Assembly: GCA_040414675.1 (NCBI GenBank)
Contig: JBEDUN010000004.1
Span: forward strand, 1 to 17,759
From: JARBAU01 sp040414675
GTDB lineage: Archaea > Thermoproteota > Nitrososphaeria > Nitrososphaerales > Nitrososphaeraceae
Direction of reading: 5' to 3'
DNA length: 17,759 nucleotides
Positions 6,776 to 14,174 of this stretch are shown here, piece by piece. The stretch's first letter is position 1, and each line of letters begins with the position of its first letter. The notes beneath the pieces are model-generated. The model worked only from the letters and a program-made list of their open reading frames with translations. It searched no databases and was not told the origin of the DNA. The position numbers and the translations under genes are program-made.

Positions 6776-7065
6776 TCAGAGATCCCTTGGTAAGTAGGCC
6801 GAGCTAGCCGAGCACGGTGCGACTGTACCAGAGATAATCTAATTTCGTTTCTATGTCACAATAGTGCACAGATCAATTTCTATTCACATTTTCATCTAGC
6901 AAGTTATCAATGTCTAAGTTGGTGGATTGATTTTTGCTAAGATTGCAGTAAAAACTTTGTAATTTAGAATAACGCAAAATTCGGGGCAATAACACGATGT
7001 CATTTACAAAAAAATAGGATCTATCCAGATTAGCTCAACTTAATAAATACTGATTCACTTTTCAG
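6776..7065. other. Intergenic, no gene seen
   Basis: This lies between the convergent ends of the amidotransferase-like gene and the DUF2024 gene. Only a short G/C-rich patch near 6797-6825 and an A-run near 7008-7014 stand out. A 29-codon minus-strand frame near 6950-7000 has no promoter or homology support. Confidence 0.4.
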
Positions 7066-7323
7066 CTAACAACCTTCCATCTCTTGTATATAATATCCGT
7101 CAGAAGAAATCTGCTTTTCAATTGCATCTGGAGCTCTTTGAATATGGCAAAATTGACATTCTTCCTGGGTCATGGTTTGGCCTCCCTGGCCAACGCTATC
7201 CAAATAACTTTTACCATATTCTATTGCCTTCTCATGAGGTGTATTCTTTTCGACGATTACATCGAAATGCATCACTTTACCATCCTTTTTTTCTACGTAG
7301 GTGTCATACACTGCGCAATCCAT
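7066..7323 (-). CDS. DUF2024 family protein
   Basis: An 85-residue protein matching DUF2024 from end to end. The N-terminus is CAVYDTYVEKKDGKVMHFDV, the middle EKAIEYGKSYLDSVGQGG, then ECQFCHIQRAPDAIEKQI and the C-terminal end GYYIQEMEGC. Two Cys in CQFC and a following His look like a metal or redox site; the C-terminal Cys is also typical. The function of the family is not known. ATG 7323 lies about 25 nt after a TATA-like box (minus strand of 7345-7352), fitting a leaderless transcript. It stands alone, convergent with the upstream gene. Confidence 0.82.
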   Translation of the reverse strand: MDCAVYDTYVEKKDGKVMHFDVIVEKNTPHEKAIEYGKSYLDSVGQGGQTMTQEECQFCHIQRAPDAIEKQISSDGYYIQEMEGC

Positions 7324-7344
7324 TAACTGAGCTATGCTATTACG

Positions 7345-7352
7345 ATATTTAA
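7345..7352 (-). promoter_or_regulatory. TATA box of the DUF2024 gene
   Basis: TTAAATAT on the minus strand, centred about 25 nt before ATG 7323. Confidence 0.45.
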
Positions 7353-7481
7353 TTTATTTGGATGATTCTCCCATTGGAAAGCAGGATCGCACTTACAATA
7401 TACAATCTACTTAAAGGAATCAACTCCGAATGTTGGAAATTTTTGTGTGAAAAATAATCTGAACAGTGTACCTTGAATTAA

Positions 7482-7514
7482 AGACATTCTTGTGTGCGTT
7501 GTCTGCATAATTGA
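7482..7514 (-). repeat. 33-bp perfect inverted repeat, left copy
   Basis: This 33-bp sequence, starting AGACATTCTT on the plus strand, is the exact reverse complement of 11665-11697. Both copies are intergenic and they bracket the FTR1 gene and the winged-helix regulator (span 7482-11697, 4216 bp). Similarity stops sharply at both ends of the 33 bp. Its inner end is half of a small hairpin (AATTGA at 7509-7514, TCAATT at 7520-7525). It also falls in a 64-codon minus-strand frame (7601-7407) that I regard as chance. Confidence 0.9.
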
Positions 7515-7604
7515 AGGATTCAATTCGTGCAACAACCTCTTGTCAATCCGGTGACTTTTTTTTATATAAAGACGATATACTGATCTAATGTAGATTCTCA
7601 TTAT

Positions 7605-7612
7605 CTTATACT
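7605..7612 (+). promoter_or_regulatory. TATA-like box before the 46-residue ORF
   Basis: CTTATACT is centred about 24 nt before ATG 7632, the expected spacing for a leaderless transcript. It is also A/T-balanced on the minus strand, so its direction is uncertain. Confidence 0.35.
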
Positions 7613-7631
7613 GTCTAAAATTTTTGGGTTA

Positions 7632-7772
7632 ATGCAGGAAAAGGGTATTTTGATTTCAGATAATGGCCACCATATGAAATTAACCAGTCTTTATAGTCTG
7701 GACTTGATCTGTTTTTGCCTGCCCTCAGCTTTAGTAGATCACTTTGTGTTCATTCTTCATTCTCTTGTTTGA
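7632..7772 (+). CDS. Possible 46-residue small protein upstream of the iron permease
   Basis: ATG 7632 to TGA 7772 encodes 46 residues beginning MQEKGILISDNGHHMKL with a hydrophobic second half (LICFCLPSALVDHFVFILHS) that could span a membrane. A TATA-like box lies 24 nt upstream. No family is recognised. The frame ends inside the inverted repeat at 7758-7777 that precedes the FTR1 promoter. It may be a chance frame. Confidence 0.28.
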   Translation: MQEKGILISDNGHHMKLTSLYSLDLICFCLPSALVDHFVFILHSLV

Positions 7773-7777
7773 GAATG
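7758..7777. promoter_or_regulatory. Inverted repeat just upstream of the FTR1 TATA box
   Basis: CATTCTC (7758-7764), a 6-base gap, then GAGAATG (7771-7777): a perfect 7-bp inverted repeat ending 7 nt before the TATA box at 7785-7794. Its place over the BRE/activator region makes it a candidate operator for the permease gene. The same half-sites without a gap form ATTCTCGAGAAT at 10649-10660. Confidence 0.45.
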
Positions 7778-7784
7778 GAGATAG

Positions 7785-7794
7785 ACTTTATAAG
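7785..7794 (+). promoter_or_regulatory. TATA box of the FTR1 transcript
   Basis: ACTTTATAAG predicts a transcript start near 7811-7817. That would leave a leader of about 55-70 nt before the FTR1 start, unlike the leaderless genes elsewhere in the window. Confidence 0.5.
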
Positions 7795-7810
7795 AGGTGT
7801 TGACGACAAA

Positions 7811-7855
7811 ATGGCTATATTTCGATTGTCTCATCAAACTAAGGAGATAATATGA
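7811..7855 (+). CDS. Possible 14-codon leader ORF before FTR1
   Basis: ATG 7811 opens a 14-residue frame (MAIFRLSHQTKEII) whose TGA (7853-7855) overlaps the next ATG (7852) in an ATGA arrangement. It starts where the TATA box predicts transcription to begin. No homology can be judged at this size. Confidence 0.25.
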   Translation: MAIFRLSHQTKEII

Positions 7856-7869
7856 AATTAGAAGTTTGA
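7852..7869 (+). CDS. Five-codon leader ORF with Shine-Dalgarno, in frame with FTR1
   Basis: ATG 7852 follows AAGGAG (7841-7846) with 5 bases between, the best Shine-Dalgarno sequence in the window, yet it encodes only MKLEV before TGA 7867-7869. The FTR1 GTG start (7870) follows directly, in the same frame. Either ribosomes load here and restart at GTG 7870 or ATG 7882, or the TGA is a recent change that shortened the FTR1 N-terminus. Confidence 0.35.
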   Translation: MKLEV

Positions 7870-10608
7870 GTGACAGCAAAAATGAAGATAACAAGCCATA
7901 CATTTAGCAATTTGATTTTGACTGGGCATAAAAACCATCAGATGGCTAGTATTCTTATCGCCTTACTTTTGATTTCAAATGTACTTATTTTTTACTCCTT
8001 TTTCGAAAATCCAGTCTTTGCACTAAACGTAGTTCCAGGAATAGAACTAAGATCAGGCGTTTCTTTAGCTTTGGCTGGCGCAACGCCGAAGGGATCTACG
8101 GCTTTAGTTAATGATACTGACGCTATTATTCTAATGACCAACTTTGAAAGAATCAGTACGCAGTTAATGTTGACTGAACAAAATCTGAAGAATGGAGCCA
8201 ATGATATGGCTTTCGCTCATTCATATATTACACACTCTGTCATATTTCCTTCGATTAAAAATATACTTGAAAAGATCGGAATTGCAAATTTGGGAAAGCG
8301 ACTTGAGTCGGGATTGACCGATGTTACATTTTCTATTAAAACTGGAGACCAACCTACAGTTAGCCAAAACTTGGCCGAAGCTCGATCTGATTTGGGTAAA
8401 ATCTATAATCAGATTTTTAGTCCTATTCTAAAGACAGAAAAGAGAGATATGTTACTTGCTCAAACTGCGGCTCTTCTGTTGGTTGATGCTAATAGATCAT
8501 ATCAACTATCAAAGATAACCCAACCGTCGCCAGGCGGCAATAGTGCTATACAATCGTCATCTACTTCATCAGACAACACAAATAACTATAATAACAATGC
8601 GAATGGTGCAAAACAAAATGCAGGAGGAAATGACATTGATTACCAAAATGCGTTGGGACTGGTTCGTATATCACAATCAAATTACAATAATATGTCTGGA
8701 ACGTTGAATGGCAACAAGAATACTGAAATAAAACTAGCATATGGTCAACTAACTAACTATATATTAAAAAGAACCGATAAACAGACTGTTTCAAAGTCGA
8801 TATCTAACATAGAAAACGAACTTGCCACCGGGATGACCACTACTTCCTCAGCTCCCGCTTCGAGCTTCGGAAAATCTAACGCTAATAGTGTTGCTAATAA
8901 TTCTAAGACAACTTACCCTACAAATCAGAAACAAGATGAAAATGCCCAATATTTTTCAACTATTAGAACTGACCTTGCAAAAGCTATTGCATATATCAAG
9001 GCCGGAAATTATGCTCAAGCCGATGACACCGTTGTTACCGCTTATTTAGATAATTTTGAATATCTAGAACCATCAATCGACAAATATAATCACAAACTTA
9101 AACTCGACATAGAATTAGCAATGCGAGAACATCTTAGAGAGATGATTAGTAAGAAAGCATCACTAGGTGAAATTAATGCTTATGTCAATGGAATACTGCT
9201 CAATCTTAATAAGGCTGAATCTCTGCTAAAGAGCAAATCGCAGACTTCATCAACTCCGTCAGTCAGAGGTACACAGTTTAGTGTTAATAGCGGTAAACTT
9301 TCGACTCAAGCACTTCAATCTTTGAATATTGGGTCAGGAGCAAATGGAAAAGGACTTACTGATATCCAAGCTCTTAGCAAAGGATTTGGAATATACACCG
9401 GAGATAGGCGGAGCATGGGTCAGGCAGATGAGTCATCTAAGGGAATTGTTAGAAGTGACGTTGATCAAATAGGCTCTAAACTAGATGAAATGTTATCGAC
9501 ATATAAGAGAGGTAGTTATGATGATGCATTTTCAACTTCTCGATCAGCATATTTGGATAACTATGAAAGTGTAGAAGTTCCCCTCAGACCTATAAATCCT
9601 GATTTTACTTTGGACATGGAAATAAAATTTGCCGAGTTACGTAACTTAATTCAGGTGCACGCATCTTATGACACGCTTCAGAGCAAAGTCTTTGAAATAA
9701 AACAAGGTCTAGATGAATCCGAAAGATTAGTTTCCGGAACTGGGGTTGTGGCTCCTGGGATTGCATTTTCTTCGTCATTTTCAATTATATTCAGGGAAGG
9801 CCTTGAATCGGCTCTCATAGTCGGAGCTATTCTCACATATTTGGAAGCTTCCAGGAATAATCGGTTTAAAAAACATGTATATTATGGGATTATAATCGCC
9901 ATAGCCGCAACTGCTGCAACATGGTCGATCGCCCAGTACATTATTGAAATTTCTGGGGCCAATAGAGAAATGATTGAGGCAATTGCAGGCATTTCGGCAG
10001 TAGCAATTTTGTTCTGGGTCAGCTTCTGGGTTCTGAACAAAATTGAAACTAAAAAATGGATAGAATTTGTAAAGGCAAAGGTTTGGAAGGCAACCACTAC
10101 TGGTAGCGTTATTGTCTTCGTAATGCTTTCGTTCTTCACTGTTTACAGGGAAGGATTTGAAACCGTCCTATTCTATCAAGCTATACTATCATTTGCAAAA
10201 TACATGGAATGGTATGTGATTGCTGGGTTAGTTTCAGGACTTGCTGTGATAGTTGGTCTAGTGTTTCTCATTCGAAAACTGGGTAAAAAATTGCCCCTCC
10301 GCGTACTGTTTGGTTTGACTATGGCAGTGGGTGCATACATGTCTGTTGCATTTATGGGTAATGCGATCCGGTCATTCCAAGAACTTGGATATATATCGAC
10401 GACCAGTCTTATTGGAACAGTTCCCAGGCTAGATATAAATTTGGCAGAAATGACCGGAATTCATCCTACCCTTGAAAGTGTAATCGCCCAACTTATCTTA
10501 CTGGCTATATATGCGATGGGCTCTGTATACGTACTAATAATTAAGCCAAGGAGAACAAAAGCCATAGAAAGTGCAAGAAAGTCTATGGCTGATATAGAGA
10601 GAAAGTAG
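7870..10608 (+). CDS. FTR1-family iron permease with large exported N-terminal region
   Basis: A 912-residue protein. A signal-anchor helix (about residues 26-44, then VFALN) is followed by a helical region (about 60-215), an Asn/Ser-rich linker (about 217-255), another helical stretch, and a second linker (about 320-358). Two related helical repeats follow (from about 365, AYLDNFEYLEPSI; and about 529, AYLDNYESVEVPL). The C-terminal FTR1 domain (about 630-895) has seven or so membrane helices and both REGLE-type iron motifs, REGLES (642-647) and REGFET (760-765). FTR1/EfeU proteins import iron, usually with an oxidase or peroxidase partner; none is in the window. The start is GTG 7870 or ATG 7882. 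Its nearest downstream neighbour is a regulator with an iron-box-like operator, which supports an iron role. The pair lies between 33-bp inverted repeats. Confidence 0.88.
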   Translation: MTAKMKITSHTFSNLILTGHKNHQMASILIALLLISNVLIFYSFFENPVFALNVVPGIELRSGVSLALAGATPKGSTALVNDTDAIILMTNFERISTQLMLTEQNLKNGANDMAFAHSYITHSVIFPSIKNILEKIGIANLGKRLESGLTDVTFSIKTGDQPTVSQNLAEARSDLGKIYNQIFSPILKTEKRDMLLAQTAALLLVDANRSYQLSKITQPSPGGNSAIQSSSTSSDNTNNYNNNANGAKQNAGGNDIDYQNALGLVRISQSNYNNMSGTLNGNKNTEIKLAYGQLTNYILKRTDKQTVSKSISNIENELATGMTTTSSAPASSFGKSNANSVANNSKTTYPTNQKQDENAQYFSTIRTDLAKAIAYIKAGNYAQADDTVVTAYLDNFEYLEPSIDKYNHKLKLDIELAMREHLREMISKKASLGEINAYVNGILLNLNKAESLLKSKSQTSSTPSVRGTQFSVNSGKLSTQALQSLNIGSGANGKGLTDIQALSKGFGIYTGDRRSMGQADESSKGIVRSDVDQIGSKLDEMLSTYKRGSYDDAFSTSRSAYLDNYESVEVPLRPINPDFTLDMEIKFAELRNLIQVHASYDTLQSKVFEIKQGLDESERLVSGTGVVAPGIAFSSSFSIIFREGLESALIVGAILTYLEASRNNRFKKHVYYGIIIAIAATAATWSIAQYIIEISGANREMIEAIAGISAVAILFWVSFWVLNKIETKKWIEFVKAKVWKATTTGSVIVFVMLSFFTVYREGFETVLFYQAILSFAKYMEWYVIAGLVSGLAVIVGLVFLIRKLGKKLPLRVLFGLTMAVGAYMSVAFMGNAIRSFQELGYISTTSLIGTVPRLDINLAEMTGIHPTLESVIAQLILLAIYAMGSVYVLIIKPRRTKAIESARKSMADIERK

Positions 10609-10982
10609 TACGAATCTATTAAATCGAATGTGCATTAGGCTAGCTCAAATTCTCGAGAATAATATAGATGTGCTTTAGTATGGTAATTAACCTACAACCT
10701 TAGACAAAGCAAGAAAACAATCAATCATAACTATTTGAGCGTATCGAATTAATGAAGTATAGGAAGTTATTTGTGAAAATATCTCTCAGGGTTACCTAGT
10801 CGTGTTTTTTGAGAAGATTAGCAAAAATAATCCTTCAATCTTGTCTATGTCCTAATGATCTTTGCTTTATATCTCTTAAAGTATGATATGCATGAATTGG
10901 CGTGCTCCTTTTAGGTCATATTAAATACTACTAGTCCTGACATGCATTATCTTTAAAAAACAGCAAGATAAATCGTACATCG
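10609..10982. other. Intergenic after FTR1, with a perfect 12-bp palindrome
   Basis: The only ordered feature is ATTCTCGAGAAT (10649-10660), 41 nt after the FTR1 stop, made of the same half-sites as the repeat before the FTR1 promoter. The rest is A/T-rich with no gene or clear terminator seen. Confidence 0.45.
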
Positions 10983-10990
10983 TTTAAATA
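10983..10990 (+). promoter_or_regulatory. TATA box of the winged-helix regulator gene
   Basis: TTTAAATA lies directly before the palindrome at 10991-11018 and 35-42 nt before ATG 11025, so transcription would start inside the palindrome. Confidence 0.5.
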
Positions 10991-11018
10991 TTAGGCAGAC
11001 CTAATTAGGTTTGCCTAA
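10991..11018. promoter_or_regulatory. Iron-box-like 28-bp palindrome (operator) before the regulator gene
   Basis: The sequence is an inverted repeat over 28 bp with a single mismatched pair. It can be read as two TTAGG-N4-CCTAA units side by side: TTAGGCAGACCTAA (10991-11004) and TTAGGTTTGCCTAA (11005-11018). TTAGG/CCTAA arms resemble boxes of DtxR/IdeR-type iron repressors. It starts right after the TATA box and ends 6 nt before the start codon, so a bound protein would block transcription. It may be bound by the gene's own product, or by a DtxR-type protein encoded elsewhere. Confidence 0.75.
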
Positions 11019-11024
11019 CAAGTA

Positions 11025-11357
11025 ATGACCACAATAGACTCCTATGATTATTTTCAGTACGAAAACTCTAACGTTTTGCTTATGTTAAGAGAGATTTCAG
11101 ATAAGGTTACTTACTGCATTCTGACATCTACGATGAGCTCGCCCAAAACAGCATCAGAAATATGTTGCGAATACAAGTTACCCTTAAGTTCCACCTACAA
11201 GAAAATTCAAAAACTACATAAATCTGGGTTGATTTCGATTGAAAAAATTCAATTTGATAGTAAAGGCAAAAAGATCCTTTATTACCGGAGCAAGATAAAA
11301 TCTCTTGAAGTTAACATGAACCAACAGGGCTTGGCATTGCAATTAGTAAGAAGATGA
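11025..11357 (+). CDS. Small winged-helix (ArsR-like) transcriptional regulator
   Basis: A 110-residue protein with a single winged helix. An N-terminal helix (residues 14-32) is followed by the HTH TASEICCEYKLPLSSTYKKI (about 42-61), KLHKSGLISIEKIQFD and a wing strand KKILYYRSKIKSLEV. The length and order fit ArsR-like or archaeal HTH regulators. Cys31 and the pair C47-C48 could bind metal or sense redox state, but no standard ArsR metal site is seen. The promoter palindrome (10991-11018) strongly suggests autoregulation or control by an iron repressor. It lies 416 bp after the FTR1 gene on the same strand, with its own promoter. Its targets are unknown; FTR1 is the obvious candidate. Confidence 0.75.
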   Translation: MTTIDSYDYFQYENSNVLLMLREISDKVTYCILTSTMSSPKTASEICCEYKLPLSSTYKKIQKLHKSGLISIEKIQFDSKGKKILYYRSKIKSLEVNMNQQGLALQLVRR

Positions 11358-11656
11358 CTTGCGCCTAACTGTTGCAATTCAGGATCTAATCAGCGTATTT
11401 TATTTGGCACGAATCAACAAACTAACAATTTCAGCTGTTCCAGTCTGTTGATTTTGAAATGTTGATTATTAGAAACTCTGAATAATTACTAAATTGTATT
11501 AATTATTATAAATTCTGAAAATAATTCATAAAGATTTTTAATTACCATCGAATATCACCTTTACCTATAATATGTTATATTCTTAACAGAACGCTATCAA
11601 GAGGCTTTCTTATTCTATTTCCTGTTAGTGTCCGCGCTATATCTCAACTAATTATT

Positions 11657-11711
11657 CGGGTTTATCAATTATGCAGACAACGCACACAAGAATGTCTCAC
11701 GGGTTTATCAA
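11657..11711. repeat. 12-bp direct repeat bracketing the right inverted-repeat copy
   Basis: CGGGTTTATCAA occurs at 11657-11668 and again at 11700-11711, 43 bp apart. The 33-bp element (11665-11697) starts within the first copy and ends 2 nt before the second. The second copy is also part of an imperfect hairpin (CACGG at 11698-11702 pairing with CCGTG at 11714-11718). The layout resembles a small insertion with duplicated flanks, but no such duplication is found at the left copy. Confidence 0.75.
11665..11697 (+). repeat. 33-bp perfect inverted repeat, right copy
   Basis: Starts TCAATTATGC and ends GAATGTCT; exact reverse complement of 7482-7514. In the plus frame it reads SIMQTTHTRMS, as does the left copy on the minus strand, but the frames diverge at once outside the repeat, so the conserved unit is DNA, not peptide. 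Confidence 0.9.
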
Positions 11712-11874
11712 AACCGTGTTATGAAACATTATCTGATCCTCAGACTCAACCTAGAAATGCACTTCAAGTTCCCCTGAAAATTTCGTACTCTCAGTCTTAT
11801 TCTGTTAGATAACTTCAATTATTATAGGATATAATTCATGTCTAGAAAATGTCTGGTACTATCAGTCACATTTC

Positions 11875-11882
11875 ATTTATAC
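11875..11882 (+). promoter_or_regulatory. TATA box of the protease gene
   Basis: ATTTATAC is centred about 28 nt before ATG 11906, matching a leaderless transcript. Confidence 0.5.
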
Positions 11883-11905
11883 AGATTAGCTGTGCATAAA
11901 TAAGA

Positions 11906-13480
11906 ATGAATTGTCGCATCAAGACTGCACTTTTTTTTGTGCTAGCAGTCGGTTTAGTTTCAGCATCATTTAGTATCGTTTACAGTTTTCCCAGCAATTT
12001 GGTCTTTGGATCTGAACACCATTCGCAGGTTAAACGACTAAACATTGACAACACCTTGTCCAGGTCAGCATATCTGTCGTCATCAGGATATCCTGATGCC
12101 GCAGGATTCTCAACAACATCTGTAGCACAGAACGTTGGGAATATTATGCCAAATTCTATACCTAATCTTGATGAGAAAACATCATCTGATAGTCAACAAG
12201 GCTCAAGTTTGCAGACTACAAACGCGCTTCAAGATGCCTTGTCATCTAGACTAGCCTTGCAAAGAGATGAAGCTCGCCAAGCAATTGGTGGTCAATATAT
12301 TGTAGTATTGAAACAAACGGCCAATAGCTTGTCCACCTCCGAAGACAGGGACCTTCTGGCTACTAAGGAGATGAATGCCATGGCAAGCGAAATGGAGAGT
12401 CAAGGTGCTGAAATACTCAATACTTATCAACACGCTCTAAACGGATATACTATAAAGGTAGGCGACGATCCAGACCTTCTCAATAACCTAAGGGGTGACC
12501 CAAGAGTTGCTCTCGTTGAGCAAGATCAAAGAGTGCAGATGTTTTCCCAGGCGATTCCAACAGGGATTGAGAGAATAGGAGCTAGTCCAAGTACTGCCAC
12601 GGCTGGGTTGAGATCCCAGGCTCAAGGAACAGGAAGCGGCAATGTTAATGCTGATATAGCAATATTAGACACCGGTATAGACTTGAATCATCCTGATCTG
12701 AACGTCTATGCTCAGAAAACATTCGTTGCTGGTACATCAACTGCTAGCGATGACAATGGGCATGGAACCCATGTTGCTGGCATAGCAGCAGCGATGGATA
12801 ACTCGATTGGCGTAGTTGGGGTTGCGCCAGGAGCGAGACTTTGGGCTGTTAAGGTTTTGGACAAAAGTGGGGCAGGTGCGTTATCTGATGTCATTGCCGG
12901 AATTGATTACATTACAGCACATGCCAATGAAATCGATGTCGTGAATATGAGCTTTGGTTGCCAGTGCGAATCTACCGCACTTAACTCGGCAGTTAATAAT
13001 GCAGTATCTGCTGGCATAACGTTTGTAGCGGCTGCTGGAAATAGCGGTACTGATGCCTCTACCTTTTACCCAGCATCTAATCCTAATGTAATTGCCGTAG
13101 GTGCAATTGCGGACAGTGATGGAAAATGTGGTGGTCTGGGCCCATCCACACAATACGGTAACGATGATACATTTGCCACATTTAGCAATTATGGGCCCAA
13201 AGTATCAATTGCTGCACCCGGGGTGAATATTCTATCAACATACTATGGTGGAACGTATACAACCTTGAGTGGAACCAGTATGGCTGCTCCGCACGTTGCT
13301 GGGGCAGCTGCACTCTATAAGGCGTCTCATCCCAATGCATCTCCAGCAGAAGTAAAAAATGCACTTACAAATTCTGCGACAAATGCCTCAATTACATGTG
13401 ATGGTGATGGACATGGATACTATACTGGATCAGCCAATACAGCTAATGAACCATTGTTGTATGTAAGGAACATGAAATAG
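11906..13480 (+). CDS. Exported subtilisin-like serine protease (S8) with I9 propeptide
   Basis: The 524-residue protein has a signal peptide (hydrophobic residues about 7-27), a low-complexity spacer, and an inhibitor I9-type propeptide (about 129-212: GGQYIVVLKQ ... YTIKVGDDPD ... DPRVALVEQDQRV). The catalytic domain (about 215-520) has all the S8 residues: D255 in AILDTGIDLNHPDL, H286 in NGHGTHVAGI, the oxyanion N379 in AAAGNSGTDA, and S458 in LSGTSMAAPHVAG. The product should be secreted, folded with its propeptide, and self-cleaved to an active endopeptidase, for nutrient use or turnover of surface proteins. Paired Cys (in GCQCES and around C-G-G in the DGKCGG loop) may form disulfides. 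It has its own promoter and no co-directional partner; a separate exported protein follows on the opposite strand. Confidence 0.93.
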   Translation: MNCRIKTALFFVLAVGLVSASFSIVYSFPSNLVFGSEHHSQVKRLNIDNTLSRSAYLSSSGYPDAAGFSTTSVAQNVGNIMPNSIPNLDEKTSSDSQQGSSLQTTNALQDALSSRLALQRDEARQAIGGQYIVVLKQTANSLSTSEDRDLLATKEMNAMASEMESQGAEILNTYQHALNGYTIKVGDDPDLLNNLRGDPRVALVEQDQRVQMFSQAIPTGIERIGASPSTATAGLRSQAQGTGSGNVNADIAILDTGIDLNHPDLNVYAQKTFVAGTSTASDDNGHGTHVAGIAAAMDNSIGVVGVAPGARLWAVKVLDKSGAGALSDVIAGIDYITAHANEIDVVNMSFGCQCESTALNSAVNNAVSAGITFVAAAGNSGTDASTFYPASNPNVIAVGAIADSDGKCGGLGPSTQYGNDDTFATFSNYGPKVSIAAPGVNILSTYYGGTYTTLSGTSMAAPHVAGAAALYKASHPNASPAEVKNALTNSATNASITCDGDGHGYYTGSANTANEPLLYVRNMK

Positions 13481-14174
13481 TTAGCAAATTGTATGTCCAA
13501 CGGCAATTTAGCTCGTAGAATTCATAACAAAACGGTTTGAACTCGATTTTGATAATCACAAGTGAAGGTATTATCTTTAATCTTGCTGTGCTGAAGTCGC
13601 TGAATAACACATGCGTTCACATAAAGCCTATACAATAGGGCAGACTCGTCATTTTTTCTCATCTAATTGAATTTGGGTAAATCGCTAAGTAATATAACTA
13701 AGGACTATTAATGGAGAATCTATATTCTTTTATCCGAAGCCTTCTCTTGAGACCTTCATTCAGATTCAAGAAGCACCTCTCTTTTTGTGATTTATCTTTT
13801 TTATTCTGAAATTCGATTTGGACCTAATCCACAATCTCTCCTAATATGTAGGTACATAATCTGGCACTCGGGCTCGGTTTTGAATATTCAGTACAGTAGA
13901 TAAACCATAATGATAAGTCCCAGTGACATGCTTATTCTTCATGATTTTCAGTTGATCGGACCTCTAGACATTGTTGTTAGCAGTTCGATCGAGTATCATT
14001 AGGGATCGTATATAACAGTAGTAACCCGATGCTCTAAACATCCTCGACAAAGACAATGCAGCGATACTATTAGTCCAATCAAAATCTGAAGTCCTGCAAA
14101 TTAAATCAAGTCAATACCAAACAAACTCTAATTACTATAAACATTCATTGTGCCAATTCTCAGTGAATATCTAG
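13481..14174. other. 694-bp intergenic region, no convincing gene
   Basis: It lies between convergent genes. T-rich runs (about 13652-13657 and 13797-13803) could end transcription of the protease gene. Two short frames were seen: 32 codons from ATG 13711 (plus) and 33 codons from ATG 13942 to TAG 13841 (minus, starting MKNKHVTGTYHYG). Neither has a placed TATA box or a known family. One GATAAACC motif (13899-13906), the core of the cbtB operator, occurs here. Confidence 0.4.

Larger units (their letters stand above)
11358..11874. other. Long A/T-rich intergenic region before the protease gene
   Basis: This gap holds a very A/T-rich patch (about 11480-11550) and the right 33-bp inverted-repeat copy within a 12-bp direct repeat. 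The only reading frame of note is a 17-codon one from ATG 11671 inside the repeat, which I do not call a gene. Confidence 0.5.

Noticed and set aside
7084..7352. Plus-strand frames over the DUF2024 gene
   Set aside because: They are antisense shadows of a gene with end-to-end family match on the minus strand.
7407..7601. 64-residue minus-strand reading frame containing the left 33-bp repeat
   Set aside because: No recognisable family, no TATA box at the proper distance, and the shared peptide with the right copy ends exactly at the DNA repeat, so the conservation is at DNA level.
7482..11697. Insertion sequence or integrated virus
   Set aside because: Inverted ends are present but there is no transposase, integrase or viral gene between them and no matching target duplication at both ends.
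11657..11711. CRISPR-like repeat-spacer unit
   Set aside because: Only two 12-bp copies with one interval, which itself is a repeat elsewhere; no array and no cas genes.
12251..13364. Minus-strand frames within the protease gene
   Set aside because: Antisense shadows of the S8 protease, which has all its catalytic motifs in the plus frame.
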